A DNA stretch of 64,000 bases from an uncultured Acidobacteriaceae bacterium (GTDB lineage Bacteria > Acidobacteriota > Terriglobia > Terriglobales > Acidobacteriaceae), in assembly GCA_903828675.1 (NCBI GenBank), contig CAIKND010000095.1, positions 1 through 64,000 of the forward strand. The letters run 5' to 3'. Under the pieces are notes generated by a model. The model was not told where the DNA came from. It worked only from the letters and a program-made list of their open reading frames with translations, and searched no databases. Shown here piece by piece: positions 48,183-57,229 of the stretch. The position numbers and the translations under genes were made by a program. Position 1 is the stretch's first letter. Every line of letters starts with the position of its first letter.

Positions 48183-49436
48183 ATGAGAGAGACACTTGGA
48201 GTATTGCTCGCTGGCGGAGCTGGAGAACGGCTCTTCCCACTCACCCGTGATCGCGCCAAACCGGCAGTGCCCTTTGGCGGACATTACCGCATCATCGACA
48301 TCACCCTTTCCAACTGCATCAACTCCGGTTTGCGCAAGGTTTACATCCTCACCCAGTACAAGGCGCTGTCTTTGAACCGTCATATCCGCGAAGGCTGGAC
48401 GGGCATTGTGGCGCAGGAACTGGGCGAATTCTACGAACTGATGCCGCCCATGCAGCGCACGGGCGCCAACTGGTACATGGGCACCGCCGATGCGGTTTAC
48501 CAGAACATCTACTCCATCGGCAGCGAGCAGCCCAAGCATGTGATCGTTCTGGGCGGCGACCACATCTACAAGATGGACTACAGCCGGATGCTGGCGTACC
48601 ACAAGGAGACCCATGCCGAGGTGACGTTGGCCACGCTTCCTATTCCGCCGGAGGATGTTTCGCGGTTTGGCGTTGTGGAGGTGGGCCATGGCGGGGAGAT
48701 TCTGGGCTTCCAGGAGAAGCCGGCTACCACCAGCTTCCGTTCGCCCTTCAACCCCAACGCCGTGGATGCCTCGATGGGCATCTACATCTTCAACACGGAG
48801 ACGTTGTTGAAGGCGCTGATCGCCGACGCGGAAGACCCAGATTCAAAGCACGACTTTGGCCACAACATTCTGCCCAACATGCTGGGCAAGAAGAAGATGA
48901 TGGCCTATAGCTTTGTGGACGAGAACAAGAAGCAGGCGCTCTACTGGCGCGACGTGGGCACGCTGGACGCCTACTACGACGCCAATATGGACCTGTGCTC
49001 GGTTTCGCCAATCTTTAACCTGTATGACAAAACCTGGCCGATGCGCACCCGGGTGCGCCAATATCCGCCGGCCAAGTTCGTCTTCGGCGAGCCGGGACGT
49101 TCGGGCATGGCAGTCAACTCGGTGATTACCGCCGGCGTCATCATTTCAGGCGCTTCGGTGTACAACTCCGTGCTGTCGCAGGATGTGCGCGTCAACTCCT
49201 ACTCCGATGTGGATGCGAGCATCATCTTCTCCCATGTCAACATTGGCCGCCACTGCCGCATCCGCCGCGCCATTATCGACCGCGACGTGCATATTCCCGA
49301 AGGCACCGTCATCGGCTACGACCCGGTGGAGGATAAGCGCCGCTACTTTGTCACCCCGTCTGGGCTGACGATTGTTACGCGGGATACGTCGCTGTTTGAG
49401 AACCCCGTCGATCCGGAGTTCCTGCAGCGGTATTGA
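48183..49436 (+). CDS. glgC: Glucose-1-phosphate adenylyltransferase
   Basis: 417 residues from the ATG at 48183. The pyrophosphorylase loop GVLLAGGAGERLFPLT with RDRAKPAVPFGG, the HVIVLGGDHIYKMDY segment and the EKP sugar-binding motif (GFQEKPATTSF) are intact. A C-terminal left-handed beta-helix (SSVYNSV-like hexapeptide turns, DVRVNSYSDVDASIIFSHVN) provides the allosteric and tetramer part. It makes ADP-glucose from glucose 1-phosphate and ATP, the committed step of glycogen synthesis. No glgA or glgB is adjacent. The ribosome binding site is distant (GGCAGG, 11 bases). Confidence 0.95.
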   Translation: MRETLGVLLAGGAGERLFPLTRDRAKPAVPFGGHYRIIDITLSNCINSGLRKVYILTQYKALSLNRHIREGWTGIVAQELGEFYELMPPMQRTGANWYMGTADAVYQNIYSIGSEQPKHVIVLGGDHIYKMDYSRMLAYHKETHAEVTLATLPIPPEDVSRFGVVEVGHGGEILGFQEKPATTSFRSPFNPNAVDASMGIYIFNTETLLKALIADAEDPDSKHDFGHNILPNMLGKKKMMAYSFVDENKKQALYWRDVGTLDAYYDANMDLCSVSPIFNLYDKTWPMRTRVRQYPPAKFVFGEPGRSGMAVNSVITAGVIISGASVYNSVLSQDVRVNSYSDVDASIIFSHVNIGRHCRIRRAIIDRDVHIPEGTVIGYDPVEDKRRYFVTPSGLTIVTRDTSLFENPVDPEFLQRY

Positions 49437-49472
49437 GTTGTCCGGCTCTGTGGATGGACGAGAGTTTAATCG

Positions 49473-49511
49473 GGCAGCAGGTCAGGCCGATTGGGGCTCT
49501 GGCCTGCTGCC
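49473..49511. terminator. Possible bidirectional terminator hairpin
   Basis: GGCAGCAGG pairs with CCTGCTGCC around a 21-base loop and is followed by TTCATTATT. It lies between the convergent glgC and DUF6644 genes. The T-tract is imperfect. Confidence 0.35.
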
Positions 49512-49544
49512 TTCATTATTCTGGGCGGAAGCTGTGGCGCGAAG

Positions 49545-50033
49545 TTACACGAATCCGATAAATCGTCCTGCTGCAACGATGCCTGCCCATAGCAGGATTG
49601 AAAGGCCTCCAGCGAGCCTTGCCCGCAAAGGCAGGGTCGCGCTTTCGTCCCAGCTCGCCACATTTCGATAGATTGAGTAGTGGAAGATAAGCGCATTCAA
49701 GCCGGCCAGGCAGATCAGGACCATCTTGATTTGAAACGCAGGATTGGCATGGACGTGAACCGCCTCGGATGAAAACAGCAGCGCTCCGGTAACCACCTGC
49801 ACCGCAAATCCCGCCCAGGCCCAGGGAAGCAGGCGTGCAGCGAGAGTCGAGACTCGCACTCGAGGCGCCGACCATCCCAGAAGGCGCAAATCGAAAGTGG
49901 CAACCGCGCCGACCAGCACCACCATCCCGAGCAAATGCGCAACTTCAATCACCGGAAACAGCCACAGCGACTGCCGCACGCCGGCGCCGATCGAAGTCTG
50001 CTCCAGCCACGTGCAAAACGCCAGAATGTCTAT
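49545..50033 (-). CDS. DUF6644-like membrane protein, apparent AUA start
   Basis: About 162 residues with four transmembrane helices. The conserved family opening (DILAFCTWLEQTSIGAGVRQ-type, then LWLFPVIEVAHLLG) begins upstream of the only GTG (49979) and there is no ATG, GTG or TTG before the TAA at 50039. GGAGGG lies six bases before ATA at 50033, which overlaps the TAG stop of the upstream DUF6152 gene. I therefore place the start at ATA. The pairing with DUF6152 is common; function unknown. A sequence error is the alternative. Confidence 0.75.
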   Translation of the reverse strand: MDILAFCTWLEQTSIGAGVRQSLWLFPVIEVAHLLGMVVLVGAVATFDLRLLGWSAPRVRVSTLAARLLPWAWAGFAVQVVTGALLFSSEAVHVHANPAFQIKMVLICLAGLNALIFHYSIYRNVASWDESATLPLRARLAGGLSILLWAGIVAAGRFIGFV

Positions 50034-50452
50034 GGCTTACCCTCCAGCGATTGCCCGTTGGGAAGCCAGATTCTGCCTACAGAAAAATAGTGGGAGCCGT
50101 CCTTGGCCCAAAAGCCCTGAACAGTTATCAGGTCGCCGCGTTTCACCGTCTTCGGACTCCATCCGCCGTAGCGGCTCAGCATCCCCGGACTACCCAACTC
50201 GAGCTTCCAGTTGGCTACTTTGCCGTTCGCGTCCTTGATGTTCGCATAGATAAAGGAATGCGGATTGATCCACTCGAAACTGGTGACTGTCCCATACATC
50301 TTGACCGTTCGCGTCGTGTCAAACTCCGCCAGGCCGTGGTGCGCCAAGACCGCCGGCGCGCTGAAGAAGACCGCTACCAGCATGGCGGCCCACACCGGAT
50401 GGCAAATCACTTTTCTGAACGAGGCTCGCCAGGCGCAATGCATCCATTTCAT
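50030..50452 (-). CDS. DUF6152-family secreted protein
   Basis: 140 residues from the ATG at 50452 (AAGGA site). A signal peptide (about 1-38, ending VLAHH) precedes a small beta-rich domain with the typical AHHGLAEFD start, SFEWINPHSFIYANI and GQFWAKDGSHYF-like segments; these are conserved in DUF6152, a probable small extracytoplasmic OB-fold. Its stop overlaps the next gene's start. Ligand unknown. Confidence 0.85.
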   Translation of the reverse strand: MKWMHCAWRASFRKVICHPVWAAMLVAVFFSAPAVLAHHGLAEFDTTRTVKMYGTVTSFEWINPHSFIYANIKDANGKVANWKLELGSPGMLSRYGGWSPKTVKRGDLITVQGFWAKDGSHYFSVGRIWLPNGQSLEGKP

Positions 50453-50542
50453 AACATGGGTCCTTGCATTCGAAATTGATGTCGTCCAAGGCAGGAAAAG
50501 GGCCATCCAAGCTGTGTCAAGATTCAGTTCTACAGAGATTCC

Positions 50543-52057
50543 TTACCCGATCTTCCGGTTCCATGTTTCAAGGACTTTTTTGAACTCGAGCATGAACTTG
50601 CCGGAGTCGGCGCCGTCGATGAGGCGGTGATCGAAGCCCAGGCAGTAGGTCTGCATCGACCGGATCGCAATCGTATCGTTTCCCTCGGCGTCGGTAAGGA
50701 CGACGGGCTCCTTGCGAAGGCCGCCGATGGCCAGAATTGCCGACTCCGGCTGGTTGATAATCGGCGTGCCGAACTCTCCGCCAAAGACGCCCGAGTTGGT
50801 CAGGGTAAAGGTAGACCCCGCGGTTTCGTCGGGCAGCAGCTTCTTGGCGCGCGCGCGGCCGGCCAGGTCAGCAATGGCCTTTGCGAGGCCTACGAATGTG
50901 CTTTCCTCGGCATGGCTGAGGACCGGAACAATCAGACCCCAGTCCAGCGACACGGCGATGCCCAGGTTGATGTTGCGGTGGTAGCGGATGGACTCGCCTT
51001 CCAGCGAGGCATTGACGATGGGGAACTTGCGCAACGCCTCAACGGTGGCCATGGCGATGAAGGGCATGTAGGTGAGCTTGACGCCGTTGCGCTGCTCGAA
51101 CCCCGCCCTCTCGCGCTCGCGCAACTGCACCACGCGGGTCATGTCCACCTTGTAAACGGTGTGCACGTGAGGGCTGGTCCGCAGGCTCTCAACCATGCGC
51201 TGGGCAATGATGGAGCGCATGCGGGTGAGCGGCACCAACTCGCCGGGAAGATGTGCGGTGGCGGTGGGCTGTTCGGGTTCGGCGTTGCCCGGTCCGTACT
51301 CGCGGAGGTGGCGCAGCACATCCTCTTTGGTGATGCGGCCTTCTGAGCCGGTGCCGGCAACCTGGCGCAGGTCAAGGTTGTTGTCTTGTGCGATGCGGCG
51401 CACCAGGGGCGAGGAGCGCAGGCGGCGGCCAACCAACTGCGGCGCAGGAGGCTGCGGCTTTGGGGCCGCCTCGGGAGCGACTGACGGGGCCTTCGGCGCA
51501 GGGGGCAAAGCCGAACCCGATGCAGTAACGCCGCCGATGACAGCGACCACGGTGTTGATTCCGACGGTAGCGCCCTCTGAAATCTTGATCTCAGAGAGGA
51601 TTCCGGCTACGGGCGAAGGAATCTCCGCGTCCACCTTGTCGGTGGAGATTTCAAACAGCGGCTCATCCTTCTCGACCTTGTCGCCGACCTTTTTAAGCCA
51701 CTTGGTGATGGTGCCCTCAACGATGGACTCGCCCATCTGCGGCATCACCACTGCGGTTCCAGAGGCCGCCAGAGCGCTGGCGGCTTCGTGGCTGGCGGAT
51801 GCGGCAGTCTCCGCATCGCCGCTGGTGGCGACGGTTGCGACCACGGTGTTGATGCCGACCGTAGCGCCTTCGGGAACGATGATCTCCGTCAACACCCCGG
51901 CCACGGGCGAGGGAATCTCCGCATCCACCTTGTCAGTAGAAATCTCGAACAGCGGCTCGTCTTTTTCGACGCGGTCGCCGGCCTTCTTGAGCCATTTCGT
52001 AATGGTGCCCTCAACGATCGACTCGCCCATCTGGGGCATGATCACGTCGGTTGGCAT
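50543..52057 (-). CDS. sucB: 2-oxo acid dehydrogenase E2 component (dihydrolipoamide acyltransferase)
   Basis: 504 residues from the ATG at 52057 (GAGAGAGGG site). Two nearly identical lipoyl domains carry lipoyl-lysines K43 and K141 (EISTDKVDAEIPSP twice). An Ala/Pro-rich linker and a peripheral subunit-binding domain (about 235-270: SSPLVRRIAQDNNLDLRQVA) lead to the acyltransferase core with the HxxxD catalytic motif in GFDHRLIDGADSGKF. MPQMGESIVEGTITKW is closest to the succinyl/branched-chain type. The upstream lipB could modify it. Whether it serves 2-oxoglutarate or branched-chain substrates is not settled. Confidence 0.92.
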   Translation of the reverse strand: MPTDVIMPQMGESIVEGTITKWLKKAGDRVEKDEPLFEISTDKVDAEIPSPVAGVLTEIIVPEGATVGINTVVATVATSGDAETAASASHEAASALAASGTAVVMPQMGESIVEGTITKWLKKVGDKVEKDEPLFEISTDKVDAEIPSPVAGILSEIKISEGATVGINTVVAVIGGVTASGSALPPAPKAPSVAPEAAPKPQPPAPQLVGRRLRSSPLVRRIAQDNNLDLRQVAGTGSEGRITKEDVLRHLREYGPGNAEPEQPTATAHLPGELVPLTRMRSIIAQRMVESLRTSPHVHTVYKVDMTRVVQLRERERAGFEQRNGVKLTYMPFIAMATVEALRKFPIVNASLEGESIRYHRNINLGIAVSLDWGLIVPVLSHAEESTFVGLAKAIADLAGRARAKKLLPDETAGSTFTLTNSGVFGGEFGTPIINQPESAILAIGGLRKEPVVLTDAEGNDTIAIRSMQTYCLGFDHRLIDGADSGKFMLEFKKVLETWNRKIG

Positions 52058-52273
52058 GAATCCCTCTCTCCGCCATTCGGGACGCATTCGAGCAATTCCA
52101 GGATTACCGTACCCTGGCAACATTCATGCGAGGTTGCCGCTCCCTGCTGGTCGCGTCAACTTTGCGAAGTGCCTTCGATGTATACCAATCCTGGAACTGC
52201 TGTAGCGCGCCTGGTTCCTGCCGGATTATAAATCGCTGCGCATAGATGGGTGGAGCCTGAGCGCGGCCAGAAC

Positions 52274-53140
52274 TCAAGCGCGAACAGGTTTGTCAGGTGT
52301 ATTCCTCAGTCGCTCGATCTCGACAGGAACCTGGAGCGGTGTGTCCTCAGCCGGAAAGCCTGGCGCTTTGGCAGAAGCAGCCTTCGCCCGCGCACGAAGC
52401 GCTGCAAGTCCCTCGACAGCCAGCACCTGCTGGCCGAAGACCAGGCCGAACTGGCGCGCCGCCTGGTGGGCAACGGTTTCGAGGCTGGGCAGTTCTTCCG
52501 GCGGCGTAACATCTTGCCCGAGAATCTCGTCTTTCAGGCGGGTGACCGGCCGGTCGGTAATGCCGCAGGGATTGATGAGGGTAAAGTCCCTCAAGTCGGT
52601 CGTCACGTTGAAGGCGAAGCCGTGCGAGGTAATTCCGCGCGAGACGTGAATGCCGATGGCGCCAATCTTCCGTCCCAGCCCTGCGCCCTCCACTGGAGAA
52701 TCGAGACCGCACCACACGCCGGTCAGCCCCGGGATTCTTCCAGCCGGGACGCCAAATACTCCGCACATCCGGATCAGCGCCTCTTCCATCAGGCGAACAA
52801 AGTCTACCGGACCGAGCCTTCCGCCGCCCGGCCTGCTCAGGCTGCGCAGGTCGAAGATGGGGTAGCCGACCAGCTGACCAGGGCCGTGATAAGTCACATC
52901 GCCGCCGCGGTTGATGTCATGGAGAGTGACGCCGCGGCTGGCCAGCAGTTCGTCCGAGGCCAGCACATTGGAGCGGTTGGCATTGCGCCCCAGGGTGAGT
53001 ACCGGCGGATGTTCGAGCAGCAGCAGTACATTCTCGACGCGGCCTTCGTAACGCAGCGCCGCGATCTCCGCCTGCAACCGCAGGCCCTCGTCGTAGCCCA
53101 CCCGCCCGAGATAGAGATATTGGATCATCGCTGCTTCCAT
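52274..53140 (-). CDS. lipB: Lipoyl(octanoyl) transferase
   Basis: 288 residues from the ATG at 53140; MIQY at 53128 is an alternative that matches the family start. LipB moves octanoate from acyl carrier protein to lipoyl domains. The signature HDINRGGDVTYHGPGQLVGYP, the catalytic lysine in GRKIGAIGIHV and the nucleophilic Cys in LINPCGI are present. A C-terminal extension of about 40 residues is Ala/Lys/Pro-rich. The gene lies between a DoxX-like gene and the E2 gene, whose lipoyl domains are its likely substrates. Confidence 0.94.
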   Translation of the reverse strand: MEAAMIQYLYLGRVGYDEGLRLQAEIAALRYEGRVENVLLLLEHPPVLTLGRNANRSNVLASDELLASRGVTLHDINRGGDVTYHGPGQLVGYPIFDLRSLSRPGGGRLGPVDFVRLMEEALIRMCGVFGVPAGRIPGLTGVWCGLDSPVEGAGLGRKIGAIGIHVSRGITSHGFAFNVTTDLRDFTLINPCGITDRPVTRLKDEILGQDVTPPEELPSLETVAHQAARQFGLVFGQQVLAVEGLAALRARAKAASAKAPGFPAEDTPLQVPVEIERLRNTPDKPVRA

Positions 53141-53174
53141 TGTAGCCAGCGCTGAGCTGCCCCAATCCTCAGGA

Positions 53175-53555
53175 CTAAAGCTGTGCCTTGAATAGCCCGG
53201 CGAACGCGGCCCTATGCTGCCACGCCACCAGCAGCCACAGTAGAGTGACAAACACGCCCGGCCCGATTGTCTTTGGCTGCATGAAGAGGTGGAACAGCAA
53301 AATATTCACCAGAACCGGGCCAAGGAACGTTAACCCCAGCGCCACATACCGATTGATGAGAAGCAGAATTGCCGAGACGGTCATGACCACGCCAACGGCA
53401 TAGAAGTAGTGGGTGGCAAACATCACGGCGAAAAATTCTCCAGGATGCCCGGTCGGCAAAGGCCCCGTGGGGATGAAGTTCAGAAGGCCGTTGAGGCCGA
53501 AGACCAAAAACATAAGGCCCAGCAGCAACCGGGCAATGATGGAAGCGATCTTCAT
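53175..53555 (-). CDS. DoxX-like small membrane protein
   Basis: 126 residues from the ATG at 53555 (AAGGAGA site). Four transmembrane helices (about 5-25, 42-65, 70-90, 98-118) and GLMFLVFGLNGLLNFIPTGP at the start are typical of the DoxX/SURF4-like family. Function not established; relatives are linked to membrane redox or oxidative stress. It is 34 bases upstream of lipB. Confidence 0.8.
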   Translation of the reverse strand: MKIASIIARLLLGLMFLVFGLNGLLNFIPTGPLPTGHPGEFFAVMFATHYFYAVGVVMTVSAILLLINRYVALGLTFLGPVLVNILLFHLFMQPKTIGPGVFVTLLWLLVAWQHRAAFAGLFKAQL

Positions 53556-53857
53556 GGGGTTCTCCTTGAATTGAGGTCGGTTTCGGGGAAGAATCGGGTA
53601 CGACGTGCGTCTGGGGGGGCCGGTAGAAAGCGAGGAAGAAATTCTCCCTGCAGCCAATGGATGGTTAGCGAGCGCAGGCCGATTCAAATCATTGAGATGT
53701 AGGGCTGTACTGTGCCCGCGACGGGTGGTTTGATACAGTGGCACTACACGGGGTTCCTCTGAACGAGACTGTCTAATTCGTCCTCTCACGCACTGCCTTG
53801 CCGGCCAGGGCCGGTCGCGGTGTGTTTCTTCGCATCTCAAAAGAGAGGATTGGTTCC

Positions 53858-54889
53858 GTGATTCTTGAACAATTTGGATGGAACGGCTATTTCGAGGCCC
53901 AGGCCTGCGCCGGCATTCCGGGGCGTGTGGCTTCGGCGAACCATGGCCGCTTCCTGGTGTGGACCGCGAACGGCGAGGTGGATGCGAGCGTGAGCGGCCT
54001 GCTGCGCCGCAGCTCCCCGCTGTGGCCCGCGGTGGGCGACTGGGTGGTGCTGCGCGAAGGCGCGGACGTCATCGTCAAGGTGCTGGAACGCAAGACAAAG
54101 CTCTCACGCAAGCAGCCTGAGCGAGAGGTGCGCGAGCAGGTGCTGGCGGCCAATGTGGATGTGCTGTTCATTGTGAGCGGCCTGGACCGCGACTATAACG
54201 AGCGGCGTATCGAGCGCTTTCTGGTAATTGCCCGCGAAAGCGGCGCCCGGCCGGTGGTGCTGCTGAACAAGTCGGACCTGGCGGACGAGCTTGGGCTGGA
54301 CCTGGCCGCTGTGGTTGCCCGGACCGCCGCGCTGAGCCCCGGCACCAGGGTTGTGCCGCTGAGCGCCCTGTCAGACCACGGGCTGGATGCGCTGCCGGAG
54401 CTGGTTGCACCCGGCGAGACCGCGGCGCTCATCGGGTCGTCTGGAGTGGGCAAGTCAACGATCTTGAATCGGCTGCTGGGCGATGAACGGCAAAGAACCA
54501 ATGCCGTGCGCGCCTGGGACAGCCGAGGCCGCCACACCACCACCACGCGCGAGCTATTTACGATGCCCGGCGGCTGGCTGCTGATGGACCTGCCGGGCCT
54601 GCGCGAGGTGCAACTGTGGGCCACGACGGAGGACCTGGCTGATAGTTTCGACGACATCAAGGAGCTGGCCGGTGCCTGCCGCTTTCGAGACTGCGCCCAC
54701 ACGGGCGAGCCGGGTTGCGCCGTGGGCGCTGCGGGCCTTGACCCGGCCCGGCTGGCCAATTACCTGAAGATGCAGGGCGAGCTTGCCAACCTGAAACAAA
54801 AGATTGCACCCCGCCCGGCACGCGACAACCAGCCCAAGCGGAAGATGACAAAGAGGTCCTCCCGCCCGCACCTCAATCATGATTCGTAG
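53858..54889 (+). CDS. rsgA: Ribosome small-subunit-dependent GTPase A
   Basis: 343 residues from a GTG at 53858 (GAGAGGA nine bases upstream). An OB-fold domain (about 20-85) is followed by a circularly permuted GTPase: G4 NKSD (LLNKSDLADE), G1 GSSGVGKST (193-201), G2 TTTTRE and G3 DLPGL. A C-terminal zinc finger has CRFRDCAHTGEPGC. It assists late 30S assembly and checks the decoding site. The last 30 residues are Lys/Arg-rich. It converges with the fucosidase gene with 14 bases between. Confidence 0.95.
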   Translation: MILEQFGWNGYFEAQACAGIPGRVASANHGRFLVWTANGEVDASVSGLLRRSSPLWPAVGDWVVLREGADVIVKVLERKTKLSRKQPEREVREQVLAANVDVLFIVSGLDRDYNERRIERFLVIARESGARPVVLLNKSDLADELGLDLAAVVARTAALSPGTRVVPLSALSDHGLDALPELVAPGETAALIGSSGVGKSTILNRLLGDERQRTNAVRAWDSRGRHTTTTRELFTMPGGWLLMDLPGLREVQLWATTEDLADSFDDIKELAGACRFRDCAHTGEPGCAVGAAGLDPARLANYLKMQGELANLKQKIAPRPARDNQPKRKMTKRSSRPHLNHDS

Positions 54890-54903
54890 CCGACGCTAAC
54901 TGG

Positions 54904-56379
54904 TTAGCGGCTCACCTTCAACACCCAGGCCGGCTGGTGCACCAGTTCGCCGGGAAGGCGCGGCAATTCAATCTCTACTCCCCCGGCGACTGCTTTGAAC
55001 TTGAGCGGCTCCGGCGACCCCAGAAGGCTTACCGACTTGACGCCGCTCATGTCCTTGAGCAGAAAAGTACGACCGGGCCAGCGCGGCAGAATCGCGTAAA
55101 CGTTGCTGCCCTTGCTGGTCAGGAAGGCGTCGATGGCGGCTTTTCCTGCCTCGGGCTTTTCCGCCAGCTTCGATACGTCGTAGGCCGACTCATATTCGGC
55201 GTTGTATTTGACCGAAGGAATTTCGCCCGCGCTCCATTGCCGGGAGGTCTTCCAGGGCCTGGTGCCATATATGGCGTCGCCGTTCACTTTAAGCCAGTCG
55301 CCGATCTGAATCAGCCGGTCCTGCATGATCACGGGAATGGTGCCATCCGCGGCGGGGCCGATGTCCAGCAGCAGGTTGCCGCCGCGGCTCACGATGTCCA
55401 CCAGCATGATGACCAGCTCGCGTCCGCTGTGGTAATCCTGCAGCTGCTCGGCGCGGTTGTAGCCGTAGCTGTAGCCCATGCCCCGGCTTTCTTCCCAGGG
55501 ATGCTCCATGCCGCTCATGCCGGCGGTGTATTCCGTGGTCCAGTAGCCGCCATGCTTGTGGCGCGTCTCGCTGCCCCAGCGGTCGTTGACCACCACTTCG
55601 TCCTTGACCGGGGAGTCGTTGAAGAGCCAGGCCAGCAGCTCAGGGCTGCGCCAGGCGGTGGAAGGCATCTCCCACTCGCCGTCCGTGAAGATGATGGAGG
55701 GCTTGTAGCGCGTGACCACGTCTTTGAACTGCGGGAACATGTGGTCGTTTACATAGCGCGGCTTGTCTTTGAGCCAGAGCGGGTTATACCACTCGTAGAG
55801 CGAATAGTAGATGCCCATGCGCAGGCCCTTGCGCCGCACCGCGTCGCCCAAGTCGCCGAGCAGGTCGCGATGGGGGCCGATTTCGACTGCATTCCAGGGC
55901 CGTCCCCAGGTTGCCGAGGCCTCTTTGCTGGGCCACATCGCGAAGCCCTCGTGATGCTTCGAGGTCTGCACTACATATTTGGCGCCTGAGCGCAAAAAAG
56001 TGTCTGCCCACTGGTCCGGGTCAAACAGCTCCGCTTTGAACTGGGGAGCGAAGTTCTGGTAGGCATAGTCCGCGCCGTAGATTTTCTGGTGATAGGCCCA
56101 GGTTCCGGTCTCGATCGCGTTGGCCTTGGGGTTGTCGCGTCCCTCGATCATCTGGTGCCAGTACCACTCCGCGTAGGCCAGCTTGCCCGGAATCACCGGG
56201 GCATAGGCGGGCACCGAGTAAACGCCCCAGTGGATGAAGATGCCGAATTTGGCGTCGGTAAACCAGTCGGGGGTGGGCCGCTTGTCAATGGAGTCCCAAG
56301 TGGGCTGGTAGGTTTGGGCGCTGAGCGGAGCCAAGGCAAGAAAAACAAGGAAAGAGAAAAATAGACGCTTCATTTTCAT
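54904..56379 (-). CDS. Secreted alpha-L-fucosidase (GH29)
   Basis: 491 residues from the ATG at 56379. A signal peptide (about 1-22, ending LSAQ) precedes a GH29 barrel: WFTDAKFGIFIHWGVYSVPA and the HHEGFAMWPS strand are conserved active-site regions. D233 in IIFTDGEWEMP is the likely nucleophile. A C-terminal beta-sandwich follows. It would release fucose from glycans or plant and algal polysaccharides. No linked transporter is seen. Confidence 0.93.
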   Translation of the reverse strand: MKMKRLFFSFLVFLALAPLSAQTYQPTWDSIDKRPTPDWFTDAKFGIFIHWGVYSVPAYAPVIPGKLAYAEWYWHQMIEGRDNPKANAIETGTWAYHQKIYGADYAYQNFAPQFKAELFDPDQWADTFLRSGAKYVVQTSKHHEGFAMWPSKEASATWGRPWNAVEIGPHRDLLGDLGDAVRRKGLRMGIYYSLYEWYNPLWLKDKPRYVNDHMFPQFKDVVTRYKPSIIFTDGEWEMPSTAWRSPELLAWLFNDSPVKDEVVVNDRWGSETRHKHGGYWTTEYTAGMSGMEHPWEESRGMGYSYGYNRAEQLQDYHSGRELVIMLVDIVSRGGNLLLDIGPAADGTIPVIMQDRLIQIGDWLKVNGDAIYGTRPWKTSRQWSAGEIPSVKYNAEYESAYDVSKLAEKPEAGKAAIDAFLTSKGSNVYAILPRWPGRTFLLKDMSGVKSVSLLGSPEPLKFKAVAGGVEIELPRLPGELVHQPAWVLKVSR

Positions 56380-56509
56380 GTCCCTTCAGTGGCAGAGAAA
56401 TTCTCGCATAAAGATGCGAGGGGTGTAGAGGCGGTCGGGCGGAATATCTCCTGCCGCAACTGGTTGATTCAGAAGTAAACTGGAGACAGATTGAGGAGAG
56501 AGGGCTGCT

Positions 56510-56800
56510 ATGCGACCGTCTGAGGTACTGCCACAGCACCGGGAAGCAATCCGCCAGCTTGTGCTCGAAGCCGGCATGGCGAACCCGCGCGTCTTTGGGA
56601 GCGTCGCGCGTGGCGAGGACCGGGAAGACAGCGACCTCGATATTCTGGTGGATCCGGCGCCGCGGGCAAGCCTGCTGACAATGGTCAGGCTTCAGTCCCA
56701 ACTGGAGAAAGCCACTGGGATCAAGATCGATCTCCGAACTCCCGAGGAGATTCATCCCCGGTTCCGGGATAAAGTTCTCGCCGAAGCGGCTTCTCTGTGA
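56510..56800 (+). CDS. mntA: MntA-type minimal nucleotidyltransferase (antitoxin)
   Basis: 96 residues. The nucleotidyltransferase motif GSx10DxD is present as G30-S31 and D42-L-D44 (FGSVARGEDREDSDLDIL). MntA antitoxins transfer AMP to a tyrosine of HepT and so neutralise it. The stop codon overlaps the GTG start of hepT by four bases (GTGA), the usual arrangement for this pair. Confidence 0.92.
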   Translation: MRPSEVLPQHREAIRQLVLEAGMANPRVFGSVARGEDREDSDLDILVDPAPRASLLTMVRLQSQLEKATGIKIDLRTPEEIHPRFRDKVLAEAASL

Positions 56801-57165
56801 ACAAGCACGCATTCCGCGCCAAGGACTATCTGCTCCACATGCTGGAGGCAGCGGATCAAGTCGTCGAGTACACTTCGGGCGTGAGCGAGGAGCAATTCTT
56901 CGGCAATAGAATGATGCGGGATGCCGTAATTCGCAATATTGAGATCATCGGCGAGGCAGCGAACAACCTGCTTGAGATTGGCCCAGATTTCGCCGCCAAA
57001 TACCCCTCGATTCCCTTTGGCCAAATCTACGGAATGAGGAATCGCGTCGCCCATGGGTACTTTGCTGTGAGCACGACCATGATCTGGGATTCCGTTCAAG
57101 TGGACGTGCCAGAACTACGGCAGCAGATCGTAAAGGTACTCGGAGAACTTGAGGACGACGCTTGA
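56797..57165 (+). CDS. hepT: HepT-like ribonuclease toxin (DUF86)
   Basis: 122 residues from a GTG. All-helical HEPN fold with the catalytic R81-x4-H86-x-Y88 motif (MRNRVAHGYF), which includes the tyrosine modified by MntA. It forms a toxin-antitoxin operon with the gene above. It lies 64 bases before rnpB. Confidence 0.92.
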   Translation: MNKHAFRAKDYLLHMLEAADQVVEYTSGVSEEQFFGNRMMRDAVIRNIEIIGEAANNLLEIGPDFAAKYPSIPFGQIYGMRNRVAHGYFAVSTTMIWDSVQVDVPELRQQIVKVLGELEDDA

Positions 57166-57194
57166 ACCAAAGACGTCGAGAATAATTTGAGCCG

Positions 57195-57222
57195 TTGGTG
57201 AAACACGCATTCGCGGTAGACT
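57195..57222 (+). promoter_or_regulatory. Predicted rnpB promoter
   Basis: TTGGTG (57195-57200), 16 bases, TAGACT (57217-57222). The start would fall at about 57229-57230, the first base of the RNase P RNA P1 stem. The -35 box is weak. Confidence 0.5.
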
Positions 57223-57229
57223 AGGGACT

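Noticed and set aside
51600-52050. Long near-identical repeat
   Set aside because: It is not a mobile repeat but the two lipoyl domains of the E2 gene.
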